Source of the DNA: Leptolyngbyaceae cyanobacterium JSC-12
GTDB taxonomy: Bacteria; Cyanobacteriota; Cyanobacteriia; Leptolyngbyales; Leptolyngbyaceae
Reading direction: 5' to 3'
NCBI GenBank assembly: GCA_000309945.1
Contig: CM001633.1
Location: 3,917,912 to 3,981,911 of the forward strand
DNA: 64,000 nucleotides
Numbering within the stretch: position 1 is the first letter of the stretch; the number at the start of each line of letters is the position of its first letter. Below the pieces are notes generated by a model that was not told the DNA's origin, searched no databases, and saw only the letters and a program-made list of their open reading frames with translations. A program made the translations under genes and the position numbers. This document shows positions 44,579 to 54,245 of the stretch, one piece after another.

Positions 44579-45346
44579 TTACATGCCGATGTGTGTATTA
44601 GATTTTGTATTCGATAGGGATGCATTCAGCCGTTTTTGTTGGAGTAAGAGTTCTTCTACTAATAGGGGATTTTCGAGAGGGTAACGTGAAGCGATAAAGA
44701 CAGATCGTGTCAACGGCACATTCTCTGGAGGTACAGTGTTCCAATCGATGGGGAATTCTTCATGATCAGGCTGGGTGATAGGCAGATATACATGTTCAAA
44801 AAAATGTTTAAGTTGGTTATAAACCCAAGAACGAGTCGGTCTACACCCTTGCCCTGAAAAACTTTGGGTCGGATTGGCTTTGATTTCTTCACAGAGATTG
44901 ATTTGATCGCCAGTTCCAAATGAAACGCAGGTTTCTAACAACAAAAAGCCACTGCAATGTTGAGCCATGTAGGCGATCGCGGTGGCGGGTTCTTTTAAGT
45001 GATACAACAGACCATAACAGTACACAATGTCAAAAGGTTTTTCAAATGTGAAAGTTGGGCAATCCAAATCCAAAAATCTCACGTCCAAATCTGGATAGCG
45101 AGACCGAAGAATTGCCAGATTTTCAGGTCTTGCTTCCACACTAACGACCTGGCAGTTTCGTTCTAAAAAAAAGCCTGTATGGTCACCGATTCCTGCACCT
45201 ACTTCCAGCACAGTAGAATCAGCTATTGGCAAATTTAAGCTAGCAAGATGTTCCAGTCGCTTCTCATTATGTCGCTGATAATGCTCAGATTGAAAACAGG
45301 CAAGGGGAGAATTAAATAGCTCGGATTCACTCAAGTTAGTTGCCAT
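44579..45346 (-). CDS. Class I SAM-dependent methyltransferase
   Basis: 255 aa. Motif I is VLEVGAGIGDHTGFFLERN, motif II VVSVEARPENLAILRSRYP, and post-motif PFDIVYCYGLLYHLKEPATAI is typical of type-11/23 methyltransferases. It probably modifies a sugar or lipid intermediate of the same glycan cluster. It lies between the three-domain methyltransferase and the ABC exporter genes, same strand. Confidence 0.9.
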   Translation of the reverse strand: MATNLSESELFNSPLACFQSEHYQRHNEKRLEHLASLNLPIADSTVLEVGAGIGDHTGFFLERNCQVVSVEARPENLAILRSRYPDLDVRFLDLDCPTFTFEKPFDIVYCYGLLYHLKEPATAIAYMAQHCSGFLLLETCVSFGTGDQINLCEEIKANPTQSFSGQGCRPTRSWVYNQLKHFFEHVYLPITQPDHEEFPIDWNTVPPENVPLTRSVFIASRYPLENPLLVEELLLQQKRLNASLSNTKSNTHIGM

Positions 45347-45410
45347 CTTGAAACACTCCTCATCGGCAATGCTACAAACACACTTCTTCTTATCACATTC
45401 AGCCTTCTAA

Positions 45411-46745
45411 TTAAATGGTGTTTACTTGAATGTCTGGGAAGCAAAGCCCTGTTTGCGTAGGGTACCCATCTGTTACAACATCAATAATTCCCGCCGTTTC
45501 GATCCAATCATAAACAATCTGTGCAGCATATTGATGTTCTGCGATCGCAATCGTAATCGTGTATTTCTCTGGAAAAATGAGTAAGCGAAATCGGAATTGA
45601 CAGATAAAGGGTTTACTAAAGTGGGCTGGCTCCGGGGGGGTTGCTAACAAACAAGTATTCGTACCAATACAAACTTGTCCCAATCGATTCTTCACCTGGA
45701 AGCCAATATTCAAGGGACAAATTTCGGCTGAATGTTCGCCCACTTTAACCGACAGTAAAATTTCTTCACCTACCTGGAATGTAGTTTTTGGATTACCATT
45801 CCTATCTGCGATCGCCACTCCCACAATTAATCCTGGAAGTTCCCCATAGCGATGACTATCTGCAAACTCACAAACAAAACCCTGAGGGATGCCTTCTAGA
45901 GGAGGAATAGAAGCATCTAAATTTGGTAAGGAATTGTTTAAATTTGGTAAGGAGTTGTTTGTAGAACTCGTTTGAGAAGCGATTAACCTGGGCTGTAATC
46001 GTTGAGGTGCAGATTGTTCGTAGTACATCTCAGTGTACCTAGCAACCATTGCCGCAGGTGAGCCACTATCAACTAATTGCCCATTTTGCAGAATAAAAGC
46101 GCGATCGCAAAGCTTGACAACCGCTTGAGAATCATGGCTGACAAAAATAATTGTCACTCCACTTGCTCGTAATTCTTCTAAGCAGCGAACACATTTTTGC
46201 TGAAAAAAGATATCCCCAACTGCCAATGCTTCATCCACAATCAAAATCTCTGGCTCAACATGAATGGCTACTGCAAACGCTAACCGCACAAACATGCCGC
46301 TGGAATAAGTTTTAACAGGTTGATCGATAAAATCTCCAATCTCTGCAAATGCCGCGATTTGCTCAAACTTTCGAGCAATTTCAGCCTGACTTAACCCTAA
46401 AATTCGTCCCTTAAAAAAGACATTTTGCCGACCAGAAAATTCTGGATCAAATCCACTTCCTAACTCCAGCAAGGCTGATACTCGTCCCTGCACCCGAACA
46501 TTTCCACTCGTAGGAGTTAATGTTCCAGCAATGATTTGCAGTAGGGTACTTTTTCCAGAACCATTTCGCCCCAAAATTCCAACGGTTTCCCCTTTCTGCA
46601 TCTGCAAACTAATGTTTTGCAGTGCCCAAAACGCTTCAGCCCGACTTTTTCCTGGCAAAAATGTTTCCTTTAGTCGTTCTGCTGGATGTGCATAGCGTTT
46701 GAAGCACTTTGAAACATTGCTCAGTGAAACTACTACTTCATCCAT
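45411..46745 (-). CDS. Polysaccharide ABC exporter ATP-binding subunit (Wzt/TagH-like)
   Basis: 444 aa. Walker A is GILGRNGSGKSTLLQIIAGTL, the signature is VKTYSSGMFVRLAFAVAI, Walker B is PEILIVDEALAVGD, and the H-loop is IIFVSHDSQAV. The C-terminal ~180 residues form a Wzt-C-type carbohydrate-binding beta domain (EILLSVKVGEHSAEICPLNIGFQVKN). Between them lies a short Asn/Leu repeat (SLPNLNNSLPNLDASIPP). It powers export of the surface polysaccharide with the permease that follows. Confidence 0.93.
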   Translation of the reverse strand: MDEVVVSLSNVSKCFKRYAHPAERLKETFLPGKSRAEAFWALQNISLQMQKGETVGILGRNGSGKSTLLQIIAGTLTPTSGNVRVQGRVSALLELGSGFDPEFSGRQNVFFKGRILGLSQAEIARKFEQIAAFAEIGDFIDQPVKTYSSGMFVRLAFAVAIHVEPEILIVDEALAVGDIFFQQKCVRCLEELRASGVTIIFVSHDSQAVVKLCDRAFILQNGQLVDSGSPAAMVARYTEMYYEQSAPQRLQPRLIASQTSSTNNSLPNLNNSLPNLDASIPPLEGIPQGFVCEFADSHRYGELPGLIVGVAIADRNGNPKTTFQVGEEILLSVKVGEHSAEICPLNIGFQVKNRLGQVCIGTNTCLLATPPEPAHFSKPFICQFRFRLLIFPEKYTITIAIAEHQYAAQIVYDWIETAGIIDVVTDGYPTQTGLCFPDIQVNTI

Positions 46746-46796
46746 ATCTTGCTATGCATCCCCCCATCACAGCGATCTCATCCTAATCCAACCAGA

Positions 46797-47669
46797 CTAG
46801 AGTACATCTGCAAACGCAGAGCGTAACCGTCGGTAGATTCCCAATCCTCCGTAAAATACAGCGATCGCTACCCCCCAAAACAATCCCCACTCAGCTAAGT
46901 GGCGCACTTCTCCAATCAGAATCAGGTCGCGATACGTCTCAACTAGCGTTGCCAACGGATTTAGCCAGAGCACCCAAAAACGGAATGATTCAGGAATTGC
47001 AGAGCTTGGATAAATAATCGGGGTAACGTAAAACCAGAGATTCAGCAAAATAACAATAGTTTGAGGAATATCTCGAATAAACACTGTGAGGGCAGCAACC
47101 AAATATCCTAATCCTGCCGTAAACAACAACTGTGGCATCCAGATAAGTGGCAGTAAAAAGACCGTACTATGGACTGTTTGGCTCGTAAAGGCGACAAAGG
47201 TAATCAGCAAAATCAAGCCAAACAAACTTTCTAGAAACGCTGAACAGATTGGCACCAGCGGCAACAAAGTTAATGGAAACACCAGCTTTTTGACCAGGTT
47301 TGGCTGAGAAACCACAGACGTTGCAGCTTGAGTAAACCCGCTCGTAAAAGCTATCCAGGAAATTAACCCTGCAAATAGCCATAGCCCAAAAGTAAAGCTA
47401 TTGGACGGTAGACCGTTGAGATTGAGCTTAACCTTGAGAACAACTGAGAATACGTAGGTGTAAACCAATAGCTGCGAGAGTTGATTCAACAACGACCAGA
47501 AATTCCCCAAGATTGAGCCTTTGTATCGAGCTTCTAAATCCCGCTGCACCAATGTCTTTAATAAATCGAGCTTTGTCCACCCAGCCGAACTAATGGGCAA
47601 CCAACGACTAAATTTCCAGAATGTTCGAATGATTGAACGAAAAGATTTGGACAAGACCGATTTCCTCAC
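46797..47669 (-). CDS. Polysaccharide ABC exporter permease (Wzm/TagG-like)
   Basis: 290 aa with about six membrane segments. It starts with an amphipathic cytosolic front (TLVQRDLEARYKGSILGNFWSLLNQLSQLLVYTYVFS), typical of ABC2-type permeases. GLWLFAGLISWIAFTSGF and FYVTPIIYPSSAIPESFRFWVLWLNPLATLVETYRDL are family hallmarks. It is the first gene of the minus-strand cluster (37168-47669), and its partner ATPase begins 51 bases downstream. Confidence 0.93.
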   Translation of the reverse strand: MRKSVLSKSFRSIIRTFWKFSRWLPISSAGWTKLDLLKTLVQRDLEARYKGSILGNFWSLLNQLSQLLVYTYVFSVVLKVKLNLNGLPSNSFTFGLWLFAGLISWIAFTSGFTQAATSVVSQPNLVKKLVFPLTLLPLVPICSAFLESLFGLILLITFVAFTSQTVHSTVFLLPLIWMPQLLFTAGLGYLVAALTVFIRDIPQTIVILLNLWFYVTPIIYPSSAIPESFRFWVLWLNPLATLVETYRDLILIGEVRHLAEWGLFWGVAIAVFYGGLGIYRRLRSAFADVL

Positions 47670-48191
47670 GCACAGCGAGCCGTTGGTTTCTTGAGAAAGA
47701 AATGAATCACCTCATCCTATCGCACGCCTTCATCCCCCTGAGCAGCACCTAAAACTTGAAGAAAGTCTTTAGATGTGGGGCGATGGGTTCGACCATTATG
47801 GCATCTCGTAAATGTACCAAACAGAACACAAACAACGGATCTGCACATTATTTATCTAGTTTCATAAAACTTATCTGGCTTCATAACCCATGTCCAGCCA
47901 GAGACCCGGAATTTCCCCAAAAAGAAACGATAAGTCTGGATGCGGAAGCGGTTTATCTAAATTTCAGTCGGACGCAGGAGCGCGCAGCAGTTTTTCTTTA
48001 AGAAAGATTCAGTAAAAAGTCGGTAAATTTGCTGGACAAGAAGTAGAGCACTGATCAAGGTTCCGTAATTGTGACAAGTTGTTCTGGAAAGGTCGCTGTC
48101 TATTCTGAAATCGGAAGCGGATCCCGCTGCGATTTTCTGAAGCATGGGTGAAGCAAGAGTTCCTGTTCTTAACGAATTTAGAGGAAAAACA
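47670..48191. other. Long divergent intergenic region, gas-vesicle promoter region
   Basis: 522 bases with no supported gene between the divergent permease gene and gvpA. It must hold the promoters of both operons, but I cannot place -10/-35 elements with confidence. A Shine-Dalgarno-like AGAGGA lies just before the gvpA ATG. Confidence 0.4.
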
Positions 48192-48410
48192 ATGGCTGTT
48201 GAAAAAGTAAACTCTTCTTCGAGCTTGGCAGAAGTAGTTGATCGCATTTTAGACAAAGGAATTGTTGTAGATGCTTGGGTTCGTGTGTCGTTAGTAGGTA
48301 TTGAGCTATTGGCGATCGAGGCTCGTGTTGTGATTGCATCGGTTGAAACCTACTTGAAGTATGCTGAGGCCGTTGGTTTGACTGCTCAAGCTGCGGTTCC
48401 TGCTGCGTAG
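48192..48410 (+). CDS. gvpA: Gas vesicle structural protein GvpA
   Basis: 72 aa from the ATG at 48192 ([20 protein letters not shown]). An in-frame upstream start at 48144 is not needed. Near-canonical Gvp[22 protein letters not shown] and [23 protein letters not shown]. It forms the ribs of the hollow gas vesicle wall. First gene of the gvp operon. Confidence 0.97.
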   Translation: MAVEKVNSSSSLAEVVDRILDKGIVVDAWVRVSLVGIELLAIEARVVIASVETYLKYAEAVGLTAQAAVPAA

Positions 48411-48479
48411 TGTGTTTCAGTAGTTCCATACTTGTGTTCATCTTCGTTCACATTCGTTTTGTCTCCGGGTTCCCCATTG

Positions 48480-48502
48480 CTCCCCGCTTACCGGGGAGTT
48501 TT
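48480..48502 (+). terminator. Hairpin between gvpA and gvpC (partial terminator)
   Basis: CTCCCCG-CTTAC-CGGGGAG followed by TTTT. A 7-bp GC-rich stem with a short T-tract could end most transcripts after gvpA, giving far more GvpA than GvpC, as seen in other gvp operons. Read-through to gvpC is inferred. Confidence 0.65.
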
Positions 48503-48596
48503 GGGGGTTTCCAAGACAGAATTTTTCGATGTATGAGGTATAACTGCCATCACCTCTTGGTTGTTATTCCTATCTAATGAGAGGAATCTTAGAATC

Positions 48597-49667
48597 ATGG
48601 CTTTAATTGATGCTTGGCAGGCAGGTAGACAACAGCGGCAACAAGAGATTGCTCAAAGACAACAAGCAGTCCAGCAGATTTTGTCTGAGTTTGGGGTAGC
48701 TCGGCAGCAGGCAGCATTGCAGCTACGGTCTGATCTCGGTGCATTTCGTGAAGGCTTGATTCAGCAAGAGCAGCGACGTCGGGCTGATTTTTGTGAGTTG
48801 GCAGCGGAACTGCAATTATTTCGTGATGCATTGCGGGCAAATGTACGATCGCTGCGTGAAGCGATGCAAGTTGACATTGCCACTCGCCAGGTTGATGTTC
48901 AATCCTTTTTATCAGCTTGCCAGGAGCAGCGATTGCAGGTTAACGCGGAAACTCGGGCAGAGCTTGCAGCTTTTATGGCAGCCTTGAGGTCTGAGGTTGA
49001 CGGATATCTAGCTGAGCTAGAGATTCTCCGTCACGAGCGGGCAATCCAGCTACAACAGAACTTACAGCAGAGTCGTACTGTGCGTGAAGCAGAGGTGCAA
49101 AGTTTATTTGAGCGCTTTGCAACATTTCGGGCAAAACGGCGCGAGTTTCGGCGATCGCTGAGTGAAAGCGTTTGGGGCATTCCTCCTTCAGTTGAGTTCA
49201 CTAAGTCTCACCCTCAACTCCTGCCCTTGGGTGTACCTAAACCCGTTTCTGCACAAACATCGGCTTCTCAGTCAGCTACTAAGCCTGCTTCTGCCAAGCC
49301 CACCATGGCAAAGCTGTCATCCAAAAGCCCTCAGACCAAACGTCCGGTTGGCAAAACAACCGCTCCTAAAGGTACTCCCAAGGTAACAGCAAACCTATCG
49401 ACGGCAGCCAAAACCGTTCCCGTTGCAAAAGTTAGCCTTGCCCAGCCTGCCTCACCTACGGTGGAAACTCAGAGCAATGATGTGGCATTTGAAAAAGAGG
49501 TTTACGCTTTTCTGCATCAAAACCAGGGTGCCCGCCTCACCCAAATCGAGTCATCGCTAAAAATCAATCGGTTCCAGGCAGTGGATGCGCTGCGATCGCT
49601 AATCAAAAAAGGATTAATTACTCAGCGCGATCGTGTGTACTTAACACAAGCAGCAGCTCAGAGCTAG
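48597..49667 (+). CDS. gvpC: Gas vesicle protein GvpC with C-terminal winged-helix-like extension
   Basis: 356 aa from the ATG at 48597. Classical cyanobacterial GvpC is about 160-200 aa. Residues 1-~200 are the expected helical protein with degenerate ~33-residue repeats (RQQAALQLRSDLGAFREGL, RRRADFCELAAELQLFRDAL, ETRAELAAFMAALRSEVDGY) that clamp the outer GvpA shell. About 210-290 is an Ala/Ser/Pro/Lys linker. About 295-356 (KEVYAFLHQNQGARLTQIES, INRFQAVDALRSLIKKGLIT) looks like a small winged helix, closely similar to the tail of GvpN. The tail is not part of normal GvpC. Confidence 0.85.
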   Translation: MALIDAWQAGRQQRQQEIAQRQQAVQQILSEFGVARQQAALQLRSDLGAFREGLIQQEQRRRADFCELAAELQLFRDALRANVRSLREAMQVDIATRQVDVQSFLSACQEQRLQVNAETRAELAAFMAALRSEVDGYLAELEILRHERAIQLQQNLQQSRTVREAEVQSLFERFATFRAKRREFRRSLSESVWGIPPSVEFTKSHPQLLPLGVPKPVSAQTSASQSATKPASAKPTMAKLSSKSPQTKRPVGKTTAPKGTPKVTANLSTAAKTVPVAKVSLAQPASPTVETQSNDVAFEKEVYAFLHQNQGARLTQIESSLKINRFQAVDALRSLIKKGLITQRDRVYLTQAAAQS

Positions 49668-49771
49668 AAACCAGGAATTAGAAGCCAGGAGAAATGAATC
49701 GAGGTATCGGGTAGGTGTCCCCCTCCCCTCCTCCCCATCACCTGTTACCCATCACCCATCACTGAACACCT

Positions 49772-51049
49772 ATGACCACTATCCTTCGAGCCAGCCCCCG
49801 TCGATTTGTCAGCACTCCCTCCATTGAGCGGATCGTGACCCGTGCATTGCGCTACCTCCAATCAGGATTTTCGGTGCATTTACGCGGACCCGCTGGAACT
49901 GGCAAAACCACATTGGCAATTCATCTTGCTGACTTACTTGCCCGTCCCATGATGCTAATCTATGGCGATGATGAGTTCAAAACCTCTGACCTGATTGGTA
50001 ATCAAACGGGCTATACCCGCAAGAAAGTTGTGGACAACTTTATCCATAGCGTCATCAAGGTAGAGGATGAATTGCGACAGAATTGGGTTGATTCTCGCCT
50101 GACACTTGCTTGCCGAGAGGGGTTTACGCTGGTGTATGACGAGTTCAACCGCTCCCGTCCGGAGGTGAACAACGTATTGCTATCAGCACTGGAGGAAAAA
50201 CTGCTGGTGCTGCCACCAAGCAATAATCGCAGCGAGTATCTCCGGGTCAATCCTCATTTCCGCGCGATTTTGACTTCTAATCCAGAGGAATACGTAGGGG
50301 TTCATGAAACTCAAGATGCGTTGATGGATCGGATTATTACCATCAACATTCCAGAACCGGATGAATTGACCCAGCAAGAGATTTTGGTGCAGAAGACAGA
50401 GTGCGATCGCGTCAGTGCTATGCTGATTGCCCGATTAGTGCGCGCATTTCGAAGTAAGACTGGAGCCGAAAAATCTTCTGGGTTGCGAGCGTGCTTGATG
50501 CTGGCAAAAATTTGTCAGGAGCACGAAATCTTGGTGGCGGCTGAAAATGCTGAGTTTCGAGATGTTTGCGCTGATATTCTGCTGTCTCGTGCTGGTATTT
50601 CACTGGAAGATGCCACTAAAGCCCTTTGGGAAGTGCTGAACGAAATTGTACGAGATGGGTTTGGCGACATTCCGGTGATGACATCCTCTATGCCTGCTCC
50701 TCCGCTAGCTCAAGCAACAAATGGAGCATTATCTACCGCAGAAATTGCCCAAAACCTGGCGGCGTTAGAAGCGGATGCCAAAGCAACTCAACCCAAAGCT
50801 GCACGGAAAACCAGCATGGCAACAGCAGCACCTGAAAACGCCAAGACTGAAAGTGCCAACGGTACTGCCATTCCACATGAACAAGCGATCCTAGATTATC
50901 TGCGCCAAACGAAGGGAGCTAAACTCGCAGAACTGGAAAAAGCACTGAAACTTGATCGCGTGCAGTCAGTGGATGCGCTACGCCTGTTGGTAGAGCAAGG
51001 CAAGGTTGAGCAACGCTATCGACTCTATGTGTTGAAGGAGGAAGCATAA
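49772..51049 (+). CDS. gvpN: Gas vesicle ATPase GvpN with C-terminal winged-helix-like extension
   Basis: 425 aa, longer than typical GvpN (about 320-350). Residues 1-~305 form the MoxR-type AAA+ core: Walker [16 protein letters not shown], Walker [25 protein letters not shown], sensor [12 protein letters not shown]. It helps assemble or enlarge gas vesicles. Then come a linker rich in Ala/Thr and residues ~366-425 ([41 protein letters not shown]), homologous to the GvpC tail. The stop overlaps the gvpJ ATG by one base. Confidence 0.93.
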   Translation: MTTILRASPRRFVSTPSIERIVTRALRYLQSGFSVHLRGPAGTGKTTLAIHLADLLARPMMLIYGDDEFKTSDLIGNQTGYTRKKVVDNFIHSVIKVEDELRQNWVDSRLTLACREGFTLVYDEFNRSRPEVNNVLLSALEEKLLVLPPSNNRSEYLRVNPHFRAILTSNPEEYVGVHETQDALMDRIITINIPEPDELTQQEILVQKTECDRVSAMLIARLVRAFRSKTGAEKSSGLRACLMLAKICQEHEILVAAENAEFRDVCADILLSRAGISLEDATKALWEVLNEIVRDGFGDIPVMTSSMPAPPLAQATNGALSTAEIAQNLAALEADAKATQPKAARKTSMATAAPENAKTESANGTAIPHEQAILDYLRQTKGAKLAELEKALKLDRVQSVDALRLLVEQGKVEQRYRLYVLKEEA

Positions 51050-51468
51050 TGACCACAGCGACATCCACTAGGGTTCCTGCTTCTACGAAAGATTCTGCCA
51101 GAGCCATCCAAACTTCCACGATGGGGTCTACTCTGGCAGACGTGCTAGAGCGTGTGTTAGACAAGGGCATCGTTATTGCTGGCGATGTTTCGGTTTCCGT
51201 TGCGAATACTGAGCTGTTGAATATTCGCATTCGTTTGCTGATTTCATCGGTAGACAAGGCCCGCGAGATTGGGATCAACTGGTGGGAAAATAATCCCCAC
51301 TTCAGTGCTCAGACTCAAAACTTGCTGGAGGCAAATCGCCTATTGCAAGAGCGAGTAGAGAGTTTGGAAGCAGAACTGCGATCACTGCGATCGCTGCCTT
51401 CTAATCAAACTAAGAGTCCAGCTGATCTATCGCTCGACTCTTTTAGTCAGGAACTGTTGGGTATTTGA
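51049..51468 (+). CDS. gvpJ: Gas vesicle protein GvpJ
   Basis: 139 aa. A GvpA-like core (LADVLERVLDKGIVIAGDVSVSVANTELLNIRIRLLISSVDKAREIGINWW) with an N-terminal Ser/Thr tail and a C-terminal coiled coil (LLEANRLLQERVESLEAELRSL). GvpJ is a minor shell or nucleation protein. Translationally coupled to gvpN. Confidence 0.93.
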   Translation: MTTATSTRVPASTKDSARAIQTSTMGSTLADVLERVLDKGIVIAGDVSVSVANTELLNIRIRLLISSVDKAREIGINWWENNPHFSAQTQNLLEANRLLQERVESLEAELRSLRSLPSNQTKSPADLSLDSFSQELLGI

Positions 51469-51541
51469 AAGCAGATGCGATCGCTCCATCTCCCGCTAAA
51501 TCCAGCACAATGAGGGTTAGAACTTTCAGCGAATCAACTGA

Positions 51542-52000
51542 GTGTCTTCCGAACTTCCTGTTCATGCTGTCCCCAATTCCTCCAAAGCCAGCAAAGAGGC
51601 TGGACTCGCTCCCCTCTTGCTCACGGTAGTGGAGTTGATTCGGCAATTGATGGAAGCCCAGATTATCCGCCGTATGGAGGCAGGAGAACTTAGCGATGAA
51701 GACCTTGATCGCGCCTCTGAAAGCTTACGGAAACTGGAGGAACAGGTCATCCAAATTTGTGAAATGTTTGAGATTGACCCGAAAGATTTGAACATTGACT
51801 TGGGGGAAGTGGGGTCATTGTTACCTCAAAACGGCAGCTACTATCCAGGCGAAAAATCCTCCAGTCCCACCATCCTAGAACTGCTTGATCGCCTCCTGAA
51901 TACAGGCGTTGTGTTGCAAGGCGAAGTGGATCTGGGTCTGGCAGAGATTGATCTGATTCATGCCAAGCTACAGTTGGTATTAACTTCCAAACCTATTTGA
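51542..52000 (+). CDS. gvpK: Gas vesicle protein GvpK
   Basis: 152 aa starting at GTG 51542, with no ATG in a sensible place. GvpK hallmarks: LLTVVELIRQLMEAQIIRRMEAGELSDEDLDRASESLRKLEEQV, DLNIDLGEVGSLLP, and SPTILELLDRLLNTGVVLQGEVDLGLAEIDLIHAKLQLVL. A minor gas vesicle assembly protein. It is the last gvp gene seen here. gvpF/L, gvpG, gvpV and gvpW are absent from the window. Confidence 0.93.
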   Translation: MSSELPVHAVPNSSKASKEAGLAPLLLTVVELIRQLMEAQIIRRMEAGELSDEDLDRASESLRKLEEQVIQICEMFEIDPKDLNIDLGEVGSLLPQNGSYYPGEKSSSPTILELLDRLLNTGVVLQGEVDLGLAEIDLIHAKLQLVLTSKPI

Positions 52001-52135
52001 AATCCACAAGGGCGACCACACGTCCCATTTCTAAAACTATTCTGACGCTGGCAGACCTTGAGAGTCGGTTCAACCGGTTGCCCAACCCCCGACCTCGATT
52101 TCTTTTTGGAATGGGTTCTAGATTTATCGGATTAA

Positions 52136-54223
52136 TTAAGGCGTACTAACTTCTTCGGCAACTGCCAGATTAATCGTGTAGTCCACCGGGTTTTTAGAGC
52201 TTGGGACAACTACAATTTCGTAATAGCCTGATTCAGTTAATTTACCAGTCCAGGTAGTTTTACGAGAGTCTTCCAGCAAGGCGGGAGAGTTGCCTGTGGG
52301 CGGATAGAGCGACAAATAAACTGACTCTGCTGCCGCTTGAAGCTGGAGTTGCAGGGTTTGGTTGGCGGCTAAATTCGCGATGTAAGCCTTGCCTTGACCC
52401 GGTTGCAATGTACCACTGATGCGATCGCTAAAGTTGCCTGATGGAAATTCAATTTTCTGTAATGCCCTGCCAGACTGCACTGCAACAAATTGATCGGCTG
52501 AAATTGCTTGCCACACTTGCCCCATCAGTTGGTTCAGCAGATTCTCACCTCTAGATTGTTCTGGAAACAGATGGAAAAAGGCGGCATCTGCCAGATCGTT
52601 CAACGCTCGTCCACTCAGGTTAAATTGACTCACCGCATTCTGGCGATCGCGAAGATTGGCTTCCGTGTACTGTCCCAGCCGCGATCTAGATTCTGGGCTA
52701 ATCTGTTCCAACCGATCTAGATACTGTAAAGCGATCTCATCCCAGGATTTCCGTAAATCTGCATCTGCTGCATCCATACTGAGCTTACGTCCGTTCATCT
52801 CTGGATGTCTGGCATAAAAGGACTGATTCACCAGTTCGACGAAGAAAGCATTATCAATGCCCGACTGTTGCCGTCGTGTATCAATTTTCTGTTTGCGTTC
52901 CTGTTCCGCTTTAGAAAAAGCTGGTTCCTGCGGTGCAGGGGTGGTTGGCTTTGGAGATGGCTTGGTTGGCGATGGTTTGATAATCTCTGGTAATTGAGCC
53001 TTCAACGCTGGACCAATCCACTTCACACCAGCCCACCAACCAGCCCCAATCATCCCTACCAGCAGCATCGTTGCCACGAGTACCCCTCTTCCCTTCTGTT
53101 GTCGAGGTCTGGCAACAGGCGGCACCGCCACAGGCTGGGTTAAGCCTTTTGGAGCAACGGCGATCGTAGCAGGGTCAGGAGCATAAGCTGGAATCGGTGT
53201 TCCAGGTTGAGCATAGGCTGGATTCGTATTACTTCCAGGCAAAGTTTGGGATAGCGAATATCCTGCTCCCCTTAGAGCTTGCTCTACCTCTTGAGCGGAT
53301 TGGTAGCGCTTGTGGGGATAGGGATCCATCATGCGTGCCAGGATCGTGATCAGGCTAGAGCGTAAAGAGACTTCTTGCCGCCATTGATGCCGATTCAATG
53401 AACCATTACGGTTGAAAAGTACTTCTGGTTCTTTGCCTGTAAACAGCACTAGTACTGTGACGGCCAGGGCATATAAATCACTATGAGGATAGACCTCTCC
53501 CAGTTCTAGTTGTTCAGCCGGAGCGTAGCCAACCTTACCTAAGCGAGTGACTTTTTCAGGCTGGGTTAGCGTTGTCACGGGACGACTGGCAGAAATTACT
53601 TTTGCGGCAACCTGTTTTACACCACCAAAATCAATCAAAACTGGCAGCCCATCCGGCGATCGCTGGATCAGGTTATCAGGGGAAATGTCTCGGTGAATCA
53701 CCCCAAGCGAATGGATGTAACTCAATACAGGCAATAGCTGTAGCAGTAAATGTCCTACTTCTGCCTCAGAAAAGGGTTGTCCTTGTTGCAAGCGAGTTTT
53801 TAGCACCTCGTAGTAGGTTTCACCTGCTACATAGTCCTGTACTAAAAAAATGCGTTCTTGCCCTTGCCACTCGGCTCGAAACATTTCCCGAAAGCGAGGA
53901 ATTTGAGAATGCTGAAGCTGATAAAGAATGCCTGCTTCTCGGGCAAACAGTTCCTCTGCTTTTTGCAACTCTTCATGTCCCTGCACCTGGGGAGCAAATT
54001 CTTTTAGCACACAGGGTTCATCAAAGCGGTTCGTATCCTCAGCTAAATAAGTGCGTCCAAACCCCCCCTGCCCTAGCTGGGAGACGACTCGATAGCGCCA
54101 GCCCAATAGCTGCTCGGTCGCCGAATTTGCTTTTGTGCCAGTTATTAACAATACCTCGCCACACAGGCGACAAAAACGGCTGTCGGAAGTGTTGAAGTGT
54201 CCCTGGCTGCAATAAAGCGTCAT
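52136..54223 (-). CDS. Serine/threonine protein kinase with zinc-ribbon and sensor domain
   Basis: 695 aa. N-terminal zinc ribbon (MTLYCSQGHFNTSDSRFCRLCGEVL). Kinase domain about residues 45-310 with SQLGQGGFGRTYLAED, VLKEFAP (lysine), VIHRDISPDNLI (catalytic loop with HRD) and VLIDFGGVKQVA (DFG). A membrane segment near residue 385 (GVLVATMLLVGMIGAGWWAGV) follows a Pro-rich stretch. The outer half contains a helical domain of ~140 residues and a C-terminal PPC-like beta domain. A cyanobacterial membrane-bound kinase; signal and substrate unknown. Confidence 0.93.
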   Translation of the reverse strand: MTLYCSQGHFNTSDSRFCRLCGEVLLITGTKANSATEQLLGWRYRVVSQLGQGGFGRTYLAEDTNRFDEPCVLKEFAPQVQGHEELQKAEELFAREAGILYQLQHSQIPRFREMFRAEWQGQERIFLVQDYVAGETYYEVLKTRLQQGQPFSEAEVGHLLLQLLPVLSYIHSLGVIHRDISPDNLIQRSPDGLPVLIDFGGVKQVAAKVISASRPVTTLTQPEKVTRLGKVGYAPAEQLELGEVYPHSDLYALAVTVLVLFTGKEPEVLFNRNGSLNRHQWRQEVSLRSSLITILARMMDPYPHKRYQSAQEVEQALRGAGYSLSQTLPGSNTNPAYAQPGTPIPAYAPDPATIAVAPKGLTQPVAVPPVARPRQQKGRGVLVATMLLVGMIGAGWWAGVKWIGPALKAQLPEIIKPSPTKPSPKPTTPAPQEPAFSKAEQERKQKIDTRRQQSGIDNAFFVELVNQSFYARHPEMNGRKLSMDAADADLRKSWDEIALQYLDRLEQISPESRSRLGQYTEANLRDRQNAVSQFNLSGRALNDLADAAFFHLFPEQSRGENLLNQLMGQVWQAISADQFVAVQSGRALQKIEFPSGNFSDRISGTLQPGQGKAYIANLAANQTLQLQLQAAAESVYLSLYPPTGNSPALLEDSRKTTWTGKLTESGYYEIVVVPSSKNPVDYTINLAVAEEVSTP

Positions 54224-54245
54224 AAATCAGAAGTAGAACATACGA

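Noticed and set aside
45900-45970. Tandem repeat in the Wzt-like gene linker (SLPNLN/SLPNLD)
   Set aside because: A short in-frame duplication in a flexible linker between the ATPase and carbohydrate-binding domains. Not likely to have its own function.
47756-48001. Possible 81-codon ORF in the gvp upstream region
   Set aside because: No ribosome site, no recognisable sequence and a poor composition. It lies in the region that must contain divergent promoters.
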